From Deinococci bacterium (GTDB taxonomy: Bacteria; Deinococcota; Deinococci; Deinococcales; Trueperaceae): DNA of 64,000 bases. The stretch spans positions 1 to 64,000 of the forward strand of contig JASBRS010000040.1 of NCBI GenBank assembly GCA_030149325.1, given 5' to 3'. The first letter of the stretch is position 1, and each line of letters opens with the position of its first letter. Made by a program: the position numbers and the translations under genes. This document shows positions 8,363 to 16,026 of the stretch, piece after piece. The notes under the pieces were generated by a model, which saw only the letters and a list, made by a program, of their open reading frames with translations, was not told the DNA's origin and did no database searches.

Positions 8363-9019
8363 TCAGGGGCGCTCGCCGGTCAGCCAGAACATCACGTGTT
8401 CGTCGACGTTCTCGAGGTGGTCGCCGAGGCGCTCCAGGTAGCGAGCCACCGCCAGCAACTGGGTGGCGCGGCCGATGGTCTCGGGGTCCTCGATCATGTA
8501 GGTGAGCAGCTCGCGTTGGATCTGCTCGTAGAGGTCGTCGATCTCGCGGTCCATGGCGTGGGCGCGGCGGGCGGCCTCGACGTCGGCCTCCGCCATCGCC
8601 TTCATGGTGGTCTCGATCATGGTGCCGAGCACCTCGAGGATGCGCTGCATGTCGAGGTACTTCTTGAGCGGCGGCTGTTCGGCCAGCTTCACCGCTGCGC
8701 GGGCCACGTGCTCGGCGTAGTCGCCGGCGCGCTCGATGTCGGCGAGCGACTGGTAGGCGGCGCCGAGGAAGCGCAGGTCACGGGCCGCCGGCTGTCGCCG
8801 TGCGATCACCGTGAGGATGCGCAACTCGAGCTGAGCCTGCAGGGCGTCGATCCGTTCGTCGTTGGCGACGCAGCGCTCGGCCGAGGCCAGGTCGGACTCG
8901 ATCAGCGCGCGACGGGCCAGCTCGCACCCCTCCCGCACCTGGCTCAGCATGCGGACCAGCGAGGCGTTGATGTCCTGGAGGTCTTGGTCCAGCTGCGTCA
9001 TGTCGGACGGCCGCATCAT
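8363..9019 (-). CDS. phoU: Phosphate signalling complex protein PhoU
   Basis: A 218-residue all-helical protein built of two similar three-helix bundles, each with the metal-binding pattern of PhoU (DIERAGDYAEH in the first half, LERLGDHLENV in the second). PhoU links the Pst phosphate transporter to the PhoR-PhoB pair and keeps the regulon off when phosphate is plentiful. It is divergent from the response regulator gene and shares with it a repeat-rich region. The ATG at 9019 overlaps the likely -10 box (TATGAT), so the true start may be the ATG at 9001 (MTQLDQ). No pst genes are in the window. Confidence 0.93.
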   Translation of the reverse strand: MMRPSDMTQLDQDLQDINASLVRMLSQVREGCELARRALIESDLASAERCVANDERIDALQAQLELRILTVIARRQPAARDLRFLGAAYQSLADIERAGDYAEHVARAAVKLAEQPPLKKYLDMQRILEVLGTMIETTMKAMAEADVEAARRAHAMDREIDDLYEQIQRELLTYMIEDPETIGRATQLLAVARYLERLGDHLENVDEHVMFWLTGERP

Positions 9020-9031
9020 ACCGCACAGTCT

Positions 9032-9097
9032 GACGCCCTCCGGTCAGGGCGTCGTCAGGCCGGGTCTGACGCCGCCATGACGACGCCTCCGTATCAT
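9032..9097. promoter_or_regulatory. Probable Pho-box region between phoU and the phoB-like gene
   Basis: Two pairs of direct repeats with an 11-bp period lie here: GTCAGG at 9043 and 9054 (facing phoU as CCTGAC) and TGACG at 9067 and 9078 (facing phoB). The second pair gives 7-mers CTGACGC and ATGACGA with a 4-bp gap, 8 bp before the -10 box TATCAT (9092-9097). This is the geometry of an E. coli Pho box replacing a -35 hexamer. An inverted repeat (GACGCCCT, 9032-9039, with AGGGCGTC, 9046-9053) overlaps it. Confidence 0.5.
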
Positions 9098-9103
9098 GGG
9101 CGC

Positions 9104-9136
9104 ATGCCGAGGCGGACGCGGGCGGTGGGGTCGTGA
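9104..9136 (+). CDS. Possible 10-codon leader reading frame before phoB
   Basis: ATG at 9104 lies exactly 6 bases after the TATCAT box, the spacing seen for leaderless genes in this window. The frame encodes MPRRTRAVGS and its TGA overlaps the GTG start of the response regulator (GTGA). Ribosomes loading on the message end would be delivered to the phoB start, which has no Shine-Dalgarno sequence of its own. The peptide itself may have no function. This is a positional inference without protein evidence. Confidence 0.4.
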   Translation: MPRRTRAVGS

Positions 9137-9822
9137 GCGGTGCGACCGTGCTGCTCGTCGAGGACGACGAGACGGTCCGGGAGCTGGTGGCCTACCACCT
9201 CTCGCGGGCTGGCCTCCACGTGGTCGAGGCGGGCGCCGCCGAGGAGGCGTGGGGTCGTCTCGACGACGCCGATGTCGTCGTCCTCGACTGGATGCTCCCC
9301 GGCGAGTCGGGGCTGGCATGGCTGGCGCGCCTGCGGGAGGTGCGCGGGCAGGAGCTGCCGGTCCTGATGCTCACGGCGCGTGCCCGCGAGGTCGACCGGG
9401 TCGAGGGCCTGGAGCGCGGCGCCGACGACTACCTGGTCAAGCCCTTCAGCGCCGCCGAGCTGGTGGCGCGGGTGCGGGCGCTGCTGCGCCGCGCACCGCC
9501 GGGCCACCGCCTCGAGCTCGGATCGCTGACGGTCGATGCCGACGAGGCGCGGGTGACGCTGGCCGGACGCGAGCTCACGCTCACGCGCCGCGAGTACGAG
9601 CTGCTGGCCTTCTTGGCCGCCAACCCCGGCCGCGTGTTCGAGCGATCGGAGCTGCTCGACCGCGTGTGGGGCGAGGACTTCGTGGGCTCGGAGCGGACCG
9701 TCGATCAGCACGTGGCGCAGTTGCGGGCGCACCTCGGAGCGGCCTGGATCGAGACGGTGCGGGGTCGTGGCTACCGGCTGTCCGACCCCGAGCGGGCGGG
9801 CTCCGGCCGGGGCCCGGCGTGA
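9133..9822 (+). CDS. phoB: Response regulator, OmpR/PhoB family
   Basis: A 229-residue regulator with an N-terminal receiver domain (acid pocket E10-D11-D12, phosphorylated Asp52 in LDWMLPG, Lys in LVKPF) and a C-terminal winged-helix DNA-binding domain (LTRREYELLAFLAANPGRVF to VRGRGYRL). It is divergent from phoU and followed by a histidine kinase with a GTGA overlap, so it is most likely PhoB, activator of phosphate-starvation genes. The DNA-binding repeats in front of it suggest autoregulation. GTG 9133 is the first usable start. Receiver and effector domains are certain; the phosphate role rests on context. Confidence 0.88.
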   Translation: MSGATVLLVEDDETVRELVAYHLSRAGLHVVEAGAAEEAWGRLDDADVVVLDWMLPGESGLAWLARLREVRGQELPVLMLTARAREVDRVEGLERGADDYLVKPFSAAELVARVRALLRRAPPGHRLELGSLTVDADEARVTLAGRELTLTRREYELLAFLAANPGRVFERSELLDRVWGEDFVGSERTVDQHVAQLRAHLGAAWIETVRGRGYRLSDPERAGSGRGPA

Positions 9823-10796
9823 GCGTGGCCCCTCCGGACGCGATGAGCGCGGCGCTCCTCGACGCGCTGGAGGAGGGGGTGGTGGTGGTCGACGGCGGGA
9901 ACGTGGCGTTCGTCAACCGTGCCGCTGCAGCCCTGCTGGAGGTGGACCCCCGCCAGGCGGCGGGGCGGCCGCTGATCGGCGTGCTGCGCGACCATCGCCT
10001 GGAGGAAGCGCTGAGCGAAGGGCGTCCGGTGGAGATCGAGACGCGCGGCCGCCGGATCCGGGCCGTCCCCGTCACGGGGGCACTGCTCCTGCGCGACCTG
10101 ACGGAGCTGAGGCGAGCGCAGGAGGACGCCCGTGAGCTGCTGGCGGTGCTGTCGCACGAGCTCAGGACGCCGGTGACCGCCATCCGGGCCACGCTCGAGG
10201 CCCTGCAGGACGAGCCCCCCGAGACGCTGCGAGCGCGCTTCCTGGGGCGCGCGACGCAGGAGTCGGAGCGACTGGTGAGGCTGCTGGAGGACCTGACCGT
10301 GGAGGTGCGACCGCCGAGGGAGCGCAGCCTGGTCCTGGACGAGCTGGTTCGCCGCGCCGCCGGCGTGGTGCAGCCGGCGCTGCAGCGGCACGGCGTGCGG
10401 TTGCGCCTCGAACTCCCCGACATCGAGCTCTGGGCCGACGAGGACAAGCTGCTCCAGGTCCTCATCAACCTCCTCGAGAACGCCGCCGTGCACGGACCCG
10501 ACGGCGGCGAGGTGACGGTGGCCGTGGAGGCGGGGGTCGATCAGGTGCGGATCGAGGTGCGCGACGAAGGCGAGCCCCTCGACCCCGCACGCGTGGCCGA
10601 GCTGTTCGAGCCGCACAGCCAGGGGGACTCCGCCAAGGCGAAGGGCACCGGTCTGGGCCTCTACATCGTGCGCTCGATCGCGCAGCGCTGGGGTGGTGAG
10701 GCCTGGGGCGGTCCGCGGCACGACCGCCCGGGTCGGCCCGGCAACGCCTTCGGCGTCAGCGTGCCGCGGGCGCGCCCCGTGACCGGATCGTCGTGA
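9819..10796 (+). CDS. phoR: Histidine kinase, PhoR-like, without membrane segments
   Basis: A 325-residue kinase. A small PAS-like domain (about residues 10-95) leads into the dimerisation helix with the phosphorylated His113 (LSHELRTP), then the ATPase domain with the N box (LLENAAVHG), a G1 region (DEGEPLD) and a G2 box (GTGLGLYIV). PhoR proteins usually have one or two N-terminal membrane helices, and none is present here, so the protein should be cytoplasmic and must sense its signal through PhoU, the PAS domain or both. It starts at a GTG overlapping the stop of the regulator gene, so the two are coupled. Confidence 0.85.
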   Translation: MSVAPPDAMSAALLDALEEGVVVVDGGNVAFVNRAAAALLEVDPRQAAGRPLIGVLRDHRLEEALSEGRPVEIETRGRRIRAVPVTGALLLRDLTELRRAQEDARELLAVLSHELRTPVTAIRATLEALQDEPPETLRARFLGRATQESERLVRLLEDLTVEVRPPRERSLVLDELVRRAAGVVQPALQRHGVRLRLELPDIELWADEDKLLQVLINLLENAAVHGPDGGEVTVAVEAGVDQVRIEVRDEGEPLDPARVAELFEPHSQGDSAKAKGTGLGLYIVRSIAQRWGGEAWGGPRHDRPGRPGNAFGVSVPRARPVTGSS

Positions 10797-10815
10797 GGTC
10801 GAGGGCGCGCGCCGC

Positions 10816-11637
10816 CTAGCCGGCGTCGCCGTCGTCGGGGCCGAAGCCGGGCAGCGGCTCGAGCTCGCGGTGGCGCGGCCTGCGCGCCAGCACCCGCGGG
10901 AGGTCGGGGTAGGTCAGCTTCATGGGGTCGCGGCCGTCCACCGCCAGCTCGGGTGTGCGCAGCGGCGAGGGCTCGTGCGGTGGCGCGATGCGGCTGCGGG
11001 GGAAGGCACGCTCGTAGGCGGCCGGCGGCAGCAGCGCCAGAAGCGCCGCGCTGAGCAGCACCCCGGGGATGGCCGGTTGCTGTTGCGCCCACACCCCCGC
11101 CAGGGTGACGGTGTGGCGCTCGGCCTCGAGCAGGGCCACCCCCGCCGTCCCCCAGGCCAGCAGGTAGGCGAGGACGGCGTTGAAGGGTCCGGCCCAGCGG
11201 CTGCTGCGCGGCGAGGGGTAGATGGCGAGCCAGCCCAGGACCGCCAGCTCCAGCGCGACCACGGCCTGGTGCCAGGTCGGCGCGGTGCCGTTGGCCTGGA
11301 GCCCCGCTACCAGGGCGGCGATCGCGACCCCGACGCCGGGGCCGTAGGCGAGCGCCACCACCGCCAGCGGGAAGCGCTCGAGCCCCGTGAGCAGCCGCGT
11401 CCAGGTGGACGGGCCGAACGAGGCCGTCACCTGCGCGGCGACCAGGCTCAGGGCGAAGGCCAGCAACACCGCCCCCAGCACCCGCAACAGGATGCGCGGG
11501 CGGATGAGCACGGCGACGTCCCGGCGCACCAGGCCGGTCAGGAGCGACACAACGGCGAGGAGGAGCGCCGCCAGCAGAGCGTAGGCGAACACCGGGTCCT
11601 GCTGGACGGAGGCGAGGGCGCGTTGCAGGGCCGTCAT
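10816..11637 (-). CDS. Multi-pass membrane protein of unknown function
   Basis: A 273-residue protein with about six hydrophobic segments in the first 210 residues and a soluble proline- and arginine-rich C-terminal tail. The run of two-helix units with LERFPLAVVALAYGPGVGVA recalls the membrane sensor part of LytS-like or 5TM-5TMR proteins, but there is no attached kinase or cyclase domain, so I do not assign a role. The ATG is 6 bases after TAGATT (leaderless type). It is convergent with the kinase gene and shows no link to the glycosyltransferase gene upstream. Confidence 0.6.
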   Translation of the reverse strand: MTALQRALASVQQDPVFAYALLAALLLAVVSLLTGLVRRDVAVLIRPRILLRVLGAVLLAFALSLVAAQVTASFGPSTWTRLLTGLERFPLAVVALAYGPGVGVAIAALVAGLQANGTAPTWHQAVVALELAVLGWLAIYPSPRSSRWAGPFNAVLAYLLAWGTAGVALLEAERHTVTLAGVWAQQQPAIPGVLLSAALLALLPPAAYERAFPRSRIAPPHEPSPLRTPELAVDGRDPMKLTYPDLPRVLARRPRHRELEPLPGFGPDDGDAG

Positions 11638-11676
11638 GGCCCCAATCTACCACAGCCGGTGTGGCAAGGAACCGCG

Positions 11677-12570
11677 TCAGGGACGGGATGCAGTGCCGGG
11701 ACCGCGGTCCTGGAGGGTGGTCCCGAAGGGCCCCTCGTCGAAGTCCCCGTCGCGCGCCATCGCCGCCAGCCGGGCGTAGGCCGCGCGCCACGCGGGCCGC
11801 CGCGCCGTCCTCGCGCCGACCGCCCCCCAGATCCGCAGGACGCTGCGGTGCAGGCGCCGCAGGACGGCGGGCAGGTAGCGACGGCTCATCTGGTAGCCGC
11901 CGCGCAGGCCCTCGAGCAGGAAGTCGGGGTCGTCGGGGGTCGAGCTGCCGCCCAGGTGCACCACGGGGGCGTCGACCAGGCGGCACTGCCAACCCGCGGC
12001 GCGGGCGCGCAGGCAGTAGTCGAGGTCCTCGTTGTAGAAGCGCAGGCTGGCGTCGTAGCCGCCGACGGCGTCCACGGTGGCGCGCCTCAGGAGCTGGAGA
12101 CAACCGGACAGCCACGGCACGCTCACGCTGCCTCCGGGTCTCGCCGCCAGCCGCAGGTAGTTGGGGTGGTAGAGCGGCCCGAGGTCCTGGCGACGTCCCG
12201 AGGGTGTCCACGCCAGCGGTCCCAGCACGCCCGCGCGCGGATGGGCCATCGCGTCGGCCAGCAGGCGCGTGAAGGTGTCCGGCTCGACGTAGACGTCGGC
12301 GTTCATGACGGCGATCCAGGGGGCGTGAGCGTGGCGCAGGCCGACGTTCACGGCGTGGGCGAGGGAGTGGTTCGGGGCCCGCACGATCGTCAGCTCGGGG
12401 TAGCGGCGCTGCAGCGCGGCCAGCACCGTGGGGTCGGGAGCGGTATCGACCAGCAGCAGCTCGGCCCCGGGGGTGGCCGGCACCAGCCGCTCGAGGCATC
12501 GGGCCAGCACCTCGGGCGTGCGGTGGTGGATCACGACCACGCTCAGCGTCCCCGGCATGCCGTCCAGCAT
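11677..12570 (-). CDS. Family 2 glycosyltransferase
   Basis: A 297-residue GT-A fold sugar transferase. The N-terminal strand LSVVVIHHRTPEVLARCLE, the nucleotide-sugar metal site NADVYVEPD (about residue 99) and the acceptor region with GGYDASLRFYNEDLDYCLRA are typical of rhamnosyl- and galactosyl-type GT2 enzymes acting on surface glycans. No membrane segment is present. The start is uncertain: ATG 12570 or ATG 12558, neither with a good Shine-Dalgarno sequence; the frame continues upstream into the divergent patatin gene, which argues against a longer form. No polysaccharide cluster surrounds it. Confidence 0.85.
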   Translation of the reverse strand: MLDGMPGTLSVVVIHHRTPEVLARCLERLVPATPGAELLLVDTAPDPTVLAALQRRYPELTIVRAPNHSLAHAVNVGLRHAHAPWIAVMNADVYVEPDTFTRLLADAMAHPRAGVLGPLAWTPSGRRQDLGPLYHPNYLRLAARPGGSVSVPWLSGCLQLLRRATVDAVGGYDASLRFYNEDLDYCLRARAAGWQCRLVDAPVVHLGGSSTPDDPDFLLEGLRGGYQMSRRYLPAVLRRLHRSVLRIWGAVGARTARRPAWRAAYARLAAMARDGDFDEGPFGTTLQDRGPGTASRP

Positions 12571-12656
12571 GGCACGCCGGCGCGTCGGGGTCGAGCGCCG
12601 GCGGGGTCTCGCGCGAGTGACAAAAAACTCATGCTCCTTCCCGTACACTGAGAGCG

Positions 12657-13553
12657 ATGGACCTCCCCACAGATTCGCGAGTCGCTCCGCGCCGCTACCG
12701 GATCGGTGTGGCGCTGGGCGGCGGAAGTGCACGCGGCTACGCCCATATCGGTGCGCTCGCCAGCCTCGAGCGCCACGGCTTCGCCCCCGACATCGTCGTC
12801 GGGACCAGCTTCGGTGCCGTCATCGGGGCGCTCTACGCCAGCGGCCGTAGCCCCGAAACGATGCATCGGGAGGCGGCCGCCATGCGGCGCCGCGACGTCT
12901 TCCCGTACATCGCCGACTTCGGGCTGCACAAGGGCGCTCTGTTCGATGGGCGTCGCCTGGAGGCCTACTTCGATGCCATGGTCGAGGGACGGACGTTCGA
13001 GGACCTGGTGCGGCCGCTGGTGGTGGTGGCCACCGACGCCGACACCGGCGAGCGCGTGCTGCTGTCGCGGGGCCGGCTGGCGCCGGCGCTGCGGGCCAGC
13101 GCGTCGATCCCCGGACTGTTCGCGCCCGTCGTCATCGACGGACGGCGCCTGATGGACGGGGGCATCGGCTCGCCGGTGCCGCTCGACACCCTGCGGGACT
13201 ACGACGTCGATCTGGCGCTCGGCATCGGGGCCGGCATGGAGGCCGAGGACTCGCGCGCCATCCGCGCGGCCCGGCGCTTCCTCGGCACGCAGGTGGGTCG
13301 TCGGCTGCATCGGTCGCTGGGGCAGGGCGAGGGGCGCAACGTGGCCGCCCGCCTGGGGCGCGCGTTGGCCTACGCCGCCGACGGCTGGCTGCGCGACGGT
13401 CCCGACGACGCGGCGCTCCACGTGCACACGCGTCCTCCCATCCACTGGCTCAACTTCCATCGCGCCGAGGCGGCCATCCGCGCCGGCGACGAAGCGCTCA
13501 ACCGCTTCATCCCGCGCATCCGTCAGGCGATGGCGGCAGGCGCCGCGCTCTAG
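12657..13553 (+). CDS. Patatin-like phospholipase (RssA type)
   Basis: A 298-residue lipid acyl hydrolase. The oxyanion loop GGGSARG (residues 21-27), the nucleophile motif GTSFG (Ser near residue 50) and the catalytic aspartate in DGGIGSP (near residue 166) form the Ser-Asp dyad of the patatin fold. There is no signal peptide, so it acts in the cytoplasm or at the inner membrane face. Its lipid substrate cannot be inferred. A TACACT -10 box ends 7 bases before the ATG, without a Shine-Dalgarno sequence, so translation is probably leaderless. Confidence 0.9.
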   Translation: MDLPTDSRVAPRRYRIGVALGGGSARGYAHIGALASLERHGFAPDIVVGTSFGAVIGALYASGRSPETMHREAAAMRRRDVFPYIADFGLHKGALFDGRRLEAYFDAMVEGRTFEDLVRPLVVVATDADTGERVLLSRGRLAPALRASASIPGLFAPVVIDGRRLMDGGIGSPVPLDTLRDYDVDLALGIGAGMEAEDSRAIRAARRFLGTQVGRRLHRSLGQGEGRNVAARLGRALAYAADGWLRDGPDDAALHVHTRPPIHWLNFHRAEAAIRAGDEALNRFIPRIRQAMAAGAAL

Positions 13554-13581
13554 CCAGCTACTCTCACGCCGGCGTAGCCGG

Positions 13582-14466
13582 CTACAGGATCGACTTCCCG
13601 AGGAGGCTCGCCGCCATCTCCACCATGATGGCGGCGGTGCGATTCTGGCTGTCGAGGATCGGGTTCACTTCGACCAGATCGAGGCTGGTGGTGCGGCCGG
13701 AATCGGCCAGCAGCTCCATCAACAGGTGGGCCTCGCGGTAGCTGAGGCCGCCGGGTACCGGCGTCCCCACCCCCGGGGCCAGTCCGGGGTCGAGCGCGTC
13801 GGCGTCGAACGAGACGTGCATGCGGTCGAGGTGGCCGAGCCGCTCGACCGCCTCGGCGGCCACGCGCGCCATCCCGCGCTGGTCGATGTCCTTCATGGTG
13901 TAGGCGTGGATGCCGAGGTCGCGGATGAGGGCGCGCTCGCCCTCGTCGAGGCTGCGCAGGCCGATGAACACCAGGTCCTCGGGCCGGAGCACCGCGCCGC
14001 CGCCCCAGATGCCGGTGAGCCGCGGGTCGCCCTCGCCGAGCAGGTGGGCCAGCGGCATGCCGTGGATGTTGCCGCTGGGGCTGCTGGCGGGGGTGTTGGG
14101 GTCGGCGTGGGCGTCGATCCACAGCACGCCGGTGCGGCGACCGGCGGCGACGCCGGCGATCGTGCCCATGCTGATGGAGTGATCGCCGCCCAGCCCGAGC
14201 ACGAAGGCGGTGGGGTCGAGGGTGCGGAGTCTGTCGTAGGCGGCGTGACAGGCGGCCGCGATGGCGTCGGCGTAGTGCAGGCCGTTGCGGCGCGGGACCG
14301 CCTCGGGCACGGGGACCTCGACGTTGCCGAGGTCGGTGACGCGATGGCCCAGGTCGGTCAGGGCGGGGGCGAGCCGTGCCAGGCGCAGGGCGCTGGGCCC
14401 CATGTCCACGCCGCGGCGGCCGGCCCCGAGGTCCATGGGGATGCCGAGTATGCTGATGTTGGCCAC
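13582..14466 (-). CDS. rocF: Arginase
   Basis: Splits L-arginine into ornithine and urea with a manganese pair. The three metal motifs are intact: GGDHS, DAHAD and SFDADALDP, followed by the usual EVNP near the end. At about 294 residues it is of family length. A GTG at 14481 would lie inside the likely -10 box (CTATCT, 14472-14477), while GTG 14466 lies 6 bases after it and begins [10 protein letters not shown], so I prefer 14466. It is the third gene after gnd and zwf, but it has its own promoter and a cluster of repeats upstream that look like a regulator site. Confidence 0.92.
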   Translation of the reverse strand: MANISILGIPMDLGAGRRGVDMGPSALRLARLAPALTDLGHRVTDLGNVEVPVPEAVPRRNGLHYADAIAAACHAAYDRLRTLDPTAFVLGLGGDHSISMGTIAGVAAGRRTGVLWIDAHADPNTPASSPSGNIHGMPLAHLLGEGDPRLTGIWGGGAVLRPEDLVFIGLRSLDEGERALIRDLGIHAYTMKDIDQRGMARVAAEAVERLGHLDRMHVSFDADALDPGLAPGVGTPVPGGLSYREAHLLMELLADSGRTTSLDLVEVNPILDSQNRTAAIMVEMAASLLGKSIL

Positions 14467-14485
14467 GCCGGAAGATAGCACGGAG

Positions 14486-14553
14486 TGCGTCCAGGACGCA
14501 ACAAGTGCAACTGTATGCAGACCTGCATGATGGATATGCAGGATGCTATGCAG
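14486..14553 (-). promoter_or_regulatory. Promoter and operator cluster of rocF
   Basis: On the minus strand -35 TTGCGT (14496-14501) and -10 CTATCT (14472-14477) are 18 bp apart. A 15-bp palindrome (arms TGCGTCC and GGACGCA, 14486-14500) overlaps the -35. Farther upstream TATGCAG occurs at 14514, 14535 and 14547, with an inverted CTGCAT at 14523. The block is noticeably AT-rich compared with its surroundings. A DNA-binding regulator is likely but not identified. Confidence 0.5.
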
Positions 14554-14567
14554 CTACCGCCGTCGTC

Positions 14568-16025
14568 TCAATCGGCCGCCGGCCGGTGCCAGTAGCGGCC
14601 CTCGTCCTCCAACAGGGCGTAGGCGGCCTGCGGGCCCATGCTGCCCGCGGGGTAGTAGCTGGGCTCGGTGTCCGAGCCCTCGAGGCGTTCCAGCAGCGGC
14701 ATCACCACCCGCCACTGCGCCTCGACCTCGTCGGCGCGCATGAACAGGGTGGCGTCGCCCAGCATCACGTCGAGCAGCAGCGTCTCGTAGGCGTCCGGGA
14801 CCGGCCGGTCGAAGCTGCGCCCGTAGTGGAAGTCGAGATCGATGCGATCGAGGTCGATGCCCTGCCCCGGGCGCTTGCCGTTGAAGCGCAAGACGATGCC
14901 CTCGTCGGGCACGATCCGCAGCACCAGGCGGTCGGCCCGGAGCGGTGCGGGCAGGTCGAAGGGCACGTGCGGGGGCGTCTTGAACTGCAGCACGATCTCG
15001 GTGGCCTTGGTCTCGAGCCGCTTGCCGGAGCGGAGGTCGAAGGGGACGCCCGACCAGCGCCAGTTGCGCAGCTCGAGCTCGACCGCGGCGAAGGTGGCCT
15101 GCCGCGAGCGCGGGTCCACGCCCTCCTCCTGGCGGTAGCCGAGCATGCCGTCCTGGGCCGTGTACTGGCCGAACACCGCGCGCTCCGGCCGGGCGCAGCG
15201 CAACGCCGAGAACACCTTGACCTTCTCGTCGCGCACGCTGCCGGCGTCGTAGCGCGCGGGGGGCTCCATCGCCACCAACGCCACGAGCTGCAGCAGGTGG
15301 TTCTGGAAGACGTCGCGCAGCACCCCCGCCGACTCGTAGAAGCTGCCGCGGCCCTCCACCCCCATCGGCTCGATCATGGTGATCTGCACGTGGTCGACGT
15401 AGCGGTTGCTCCAGACCGGCTCGAAGATGCTGTTGGCGAAGCGCAGGACCGCCAGGTTCTGCGCCGTCTCCTTGGCGAGGTAGTGGTCGATGCGGTAGAT
15501 CTGCTCCTCGCGGAAGTGCTCGAGCACGTGGCGGTTGAGCTCGCGGGCGCTCTCGACGTCGTCGCCGAACGGCTTCTCGATGACGAGGCGCGACCAGCCG
15601 GCGTCCTCCCGGTGCAGGCCGGCGCCCGCCAGCCCGCGCACGATGGCCTCGTAGGTCTCGGGCGGGGTGGCGGTGTAGAACACCCGGTGGGTCGGGTCCC
15701 AGCTCGCCAGACGCTCCGCCAGGCGGGCGTAGCCGGCGTCATCGCGGTAGCCGCCCTGCACGTAGTGGATGCGGTCCCTCAGGCTGTCCCAGGCGGCCTC
15801 GTCGAGGGGGGCGGCGTGGTCGGCGAGGGCGGCGCGCAGACGCTCGCGCAGCTCCTCGTCGCTCAGCGGGCTGCGGCCGTAGCCGACGATCAGGCTGGAC
15901 GGGTCGAGGGCGCCCTGGCGGTGGAGCTGGAACAACGCCGGCAGCAGCTTGCGCGCCGCCAGGTCGCCGGTGATGCCGAAGATGACGAACGCCGTGGGCG
16001 GCGCCTTGCGGGGCGCCCTGGGCAC
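14568..16025 (-). CDS. zwf: Glucose-6-phosphate 1-dehydrogenase
   Basis: Oxidises glucose 6-phosphate to 6-phosphogluconolactone, the entry step of the oxidative pentose phosphate pathway. The 485 residues contain the dinucleotide loop GITGDLAARK near the start, EKPFG, and the active-site motif RIDHYLAKE (about residues 176-184; the common form is RIDHYLGKE). The GTG start follows the stop of gnd by a single base, so the two are co-translated. NADPH made here could be balanced by the transhydrogenase encoded 5 kb away. Confidence 0.97.
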   Translation of the reverse strand: MPRAPRKAPPTAFVIFGITGDLAARKLLPALFQLHRQGALDPSSLIVGYGRSPLSDEELRERLRAALADHAAPLDEAAWDSLRDRIHYVQGGYRDDAGYARLAERLASWDPTHRVFYTATPPETYEAIVRGLAGAGLHREDAGWSRLVIEKPFGDDVESARELNRHVLEHFREEQIYRIDHYLAKETAQNLAVLRFANSIFEPVWSNRYVDHVQITMIEPMGVEGRGSFYESAGVLRDVFQNHLLQLVALVAMEPPARYDAGSVRDEKVKVFSALRCARPERAVFGQYTAQDGMLGYRQEEGVDPRSRQATFAAVELELRNWRWSGVPFDLRSGKRLETKATEIVLQFKTPPHVPFDLPAPLRADRLVLRIVPDEGIVLRFNGKRPGQGIDLDRIDLDFHYGRSFDRPVPDAYETLLLDVMLGDATLFMRADEVEAQWRVVMPLLERLEGSDTEPSYYPAGSMGPQAAYALLEDEGRYWHRPAAD

Positions 16026-16026
16026 G

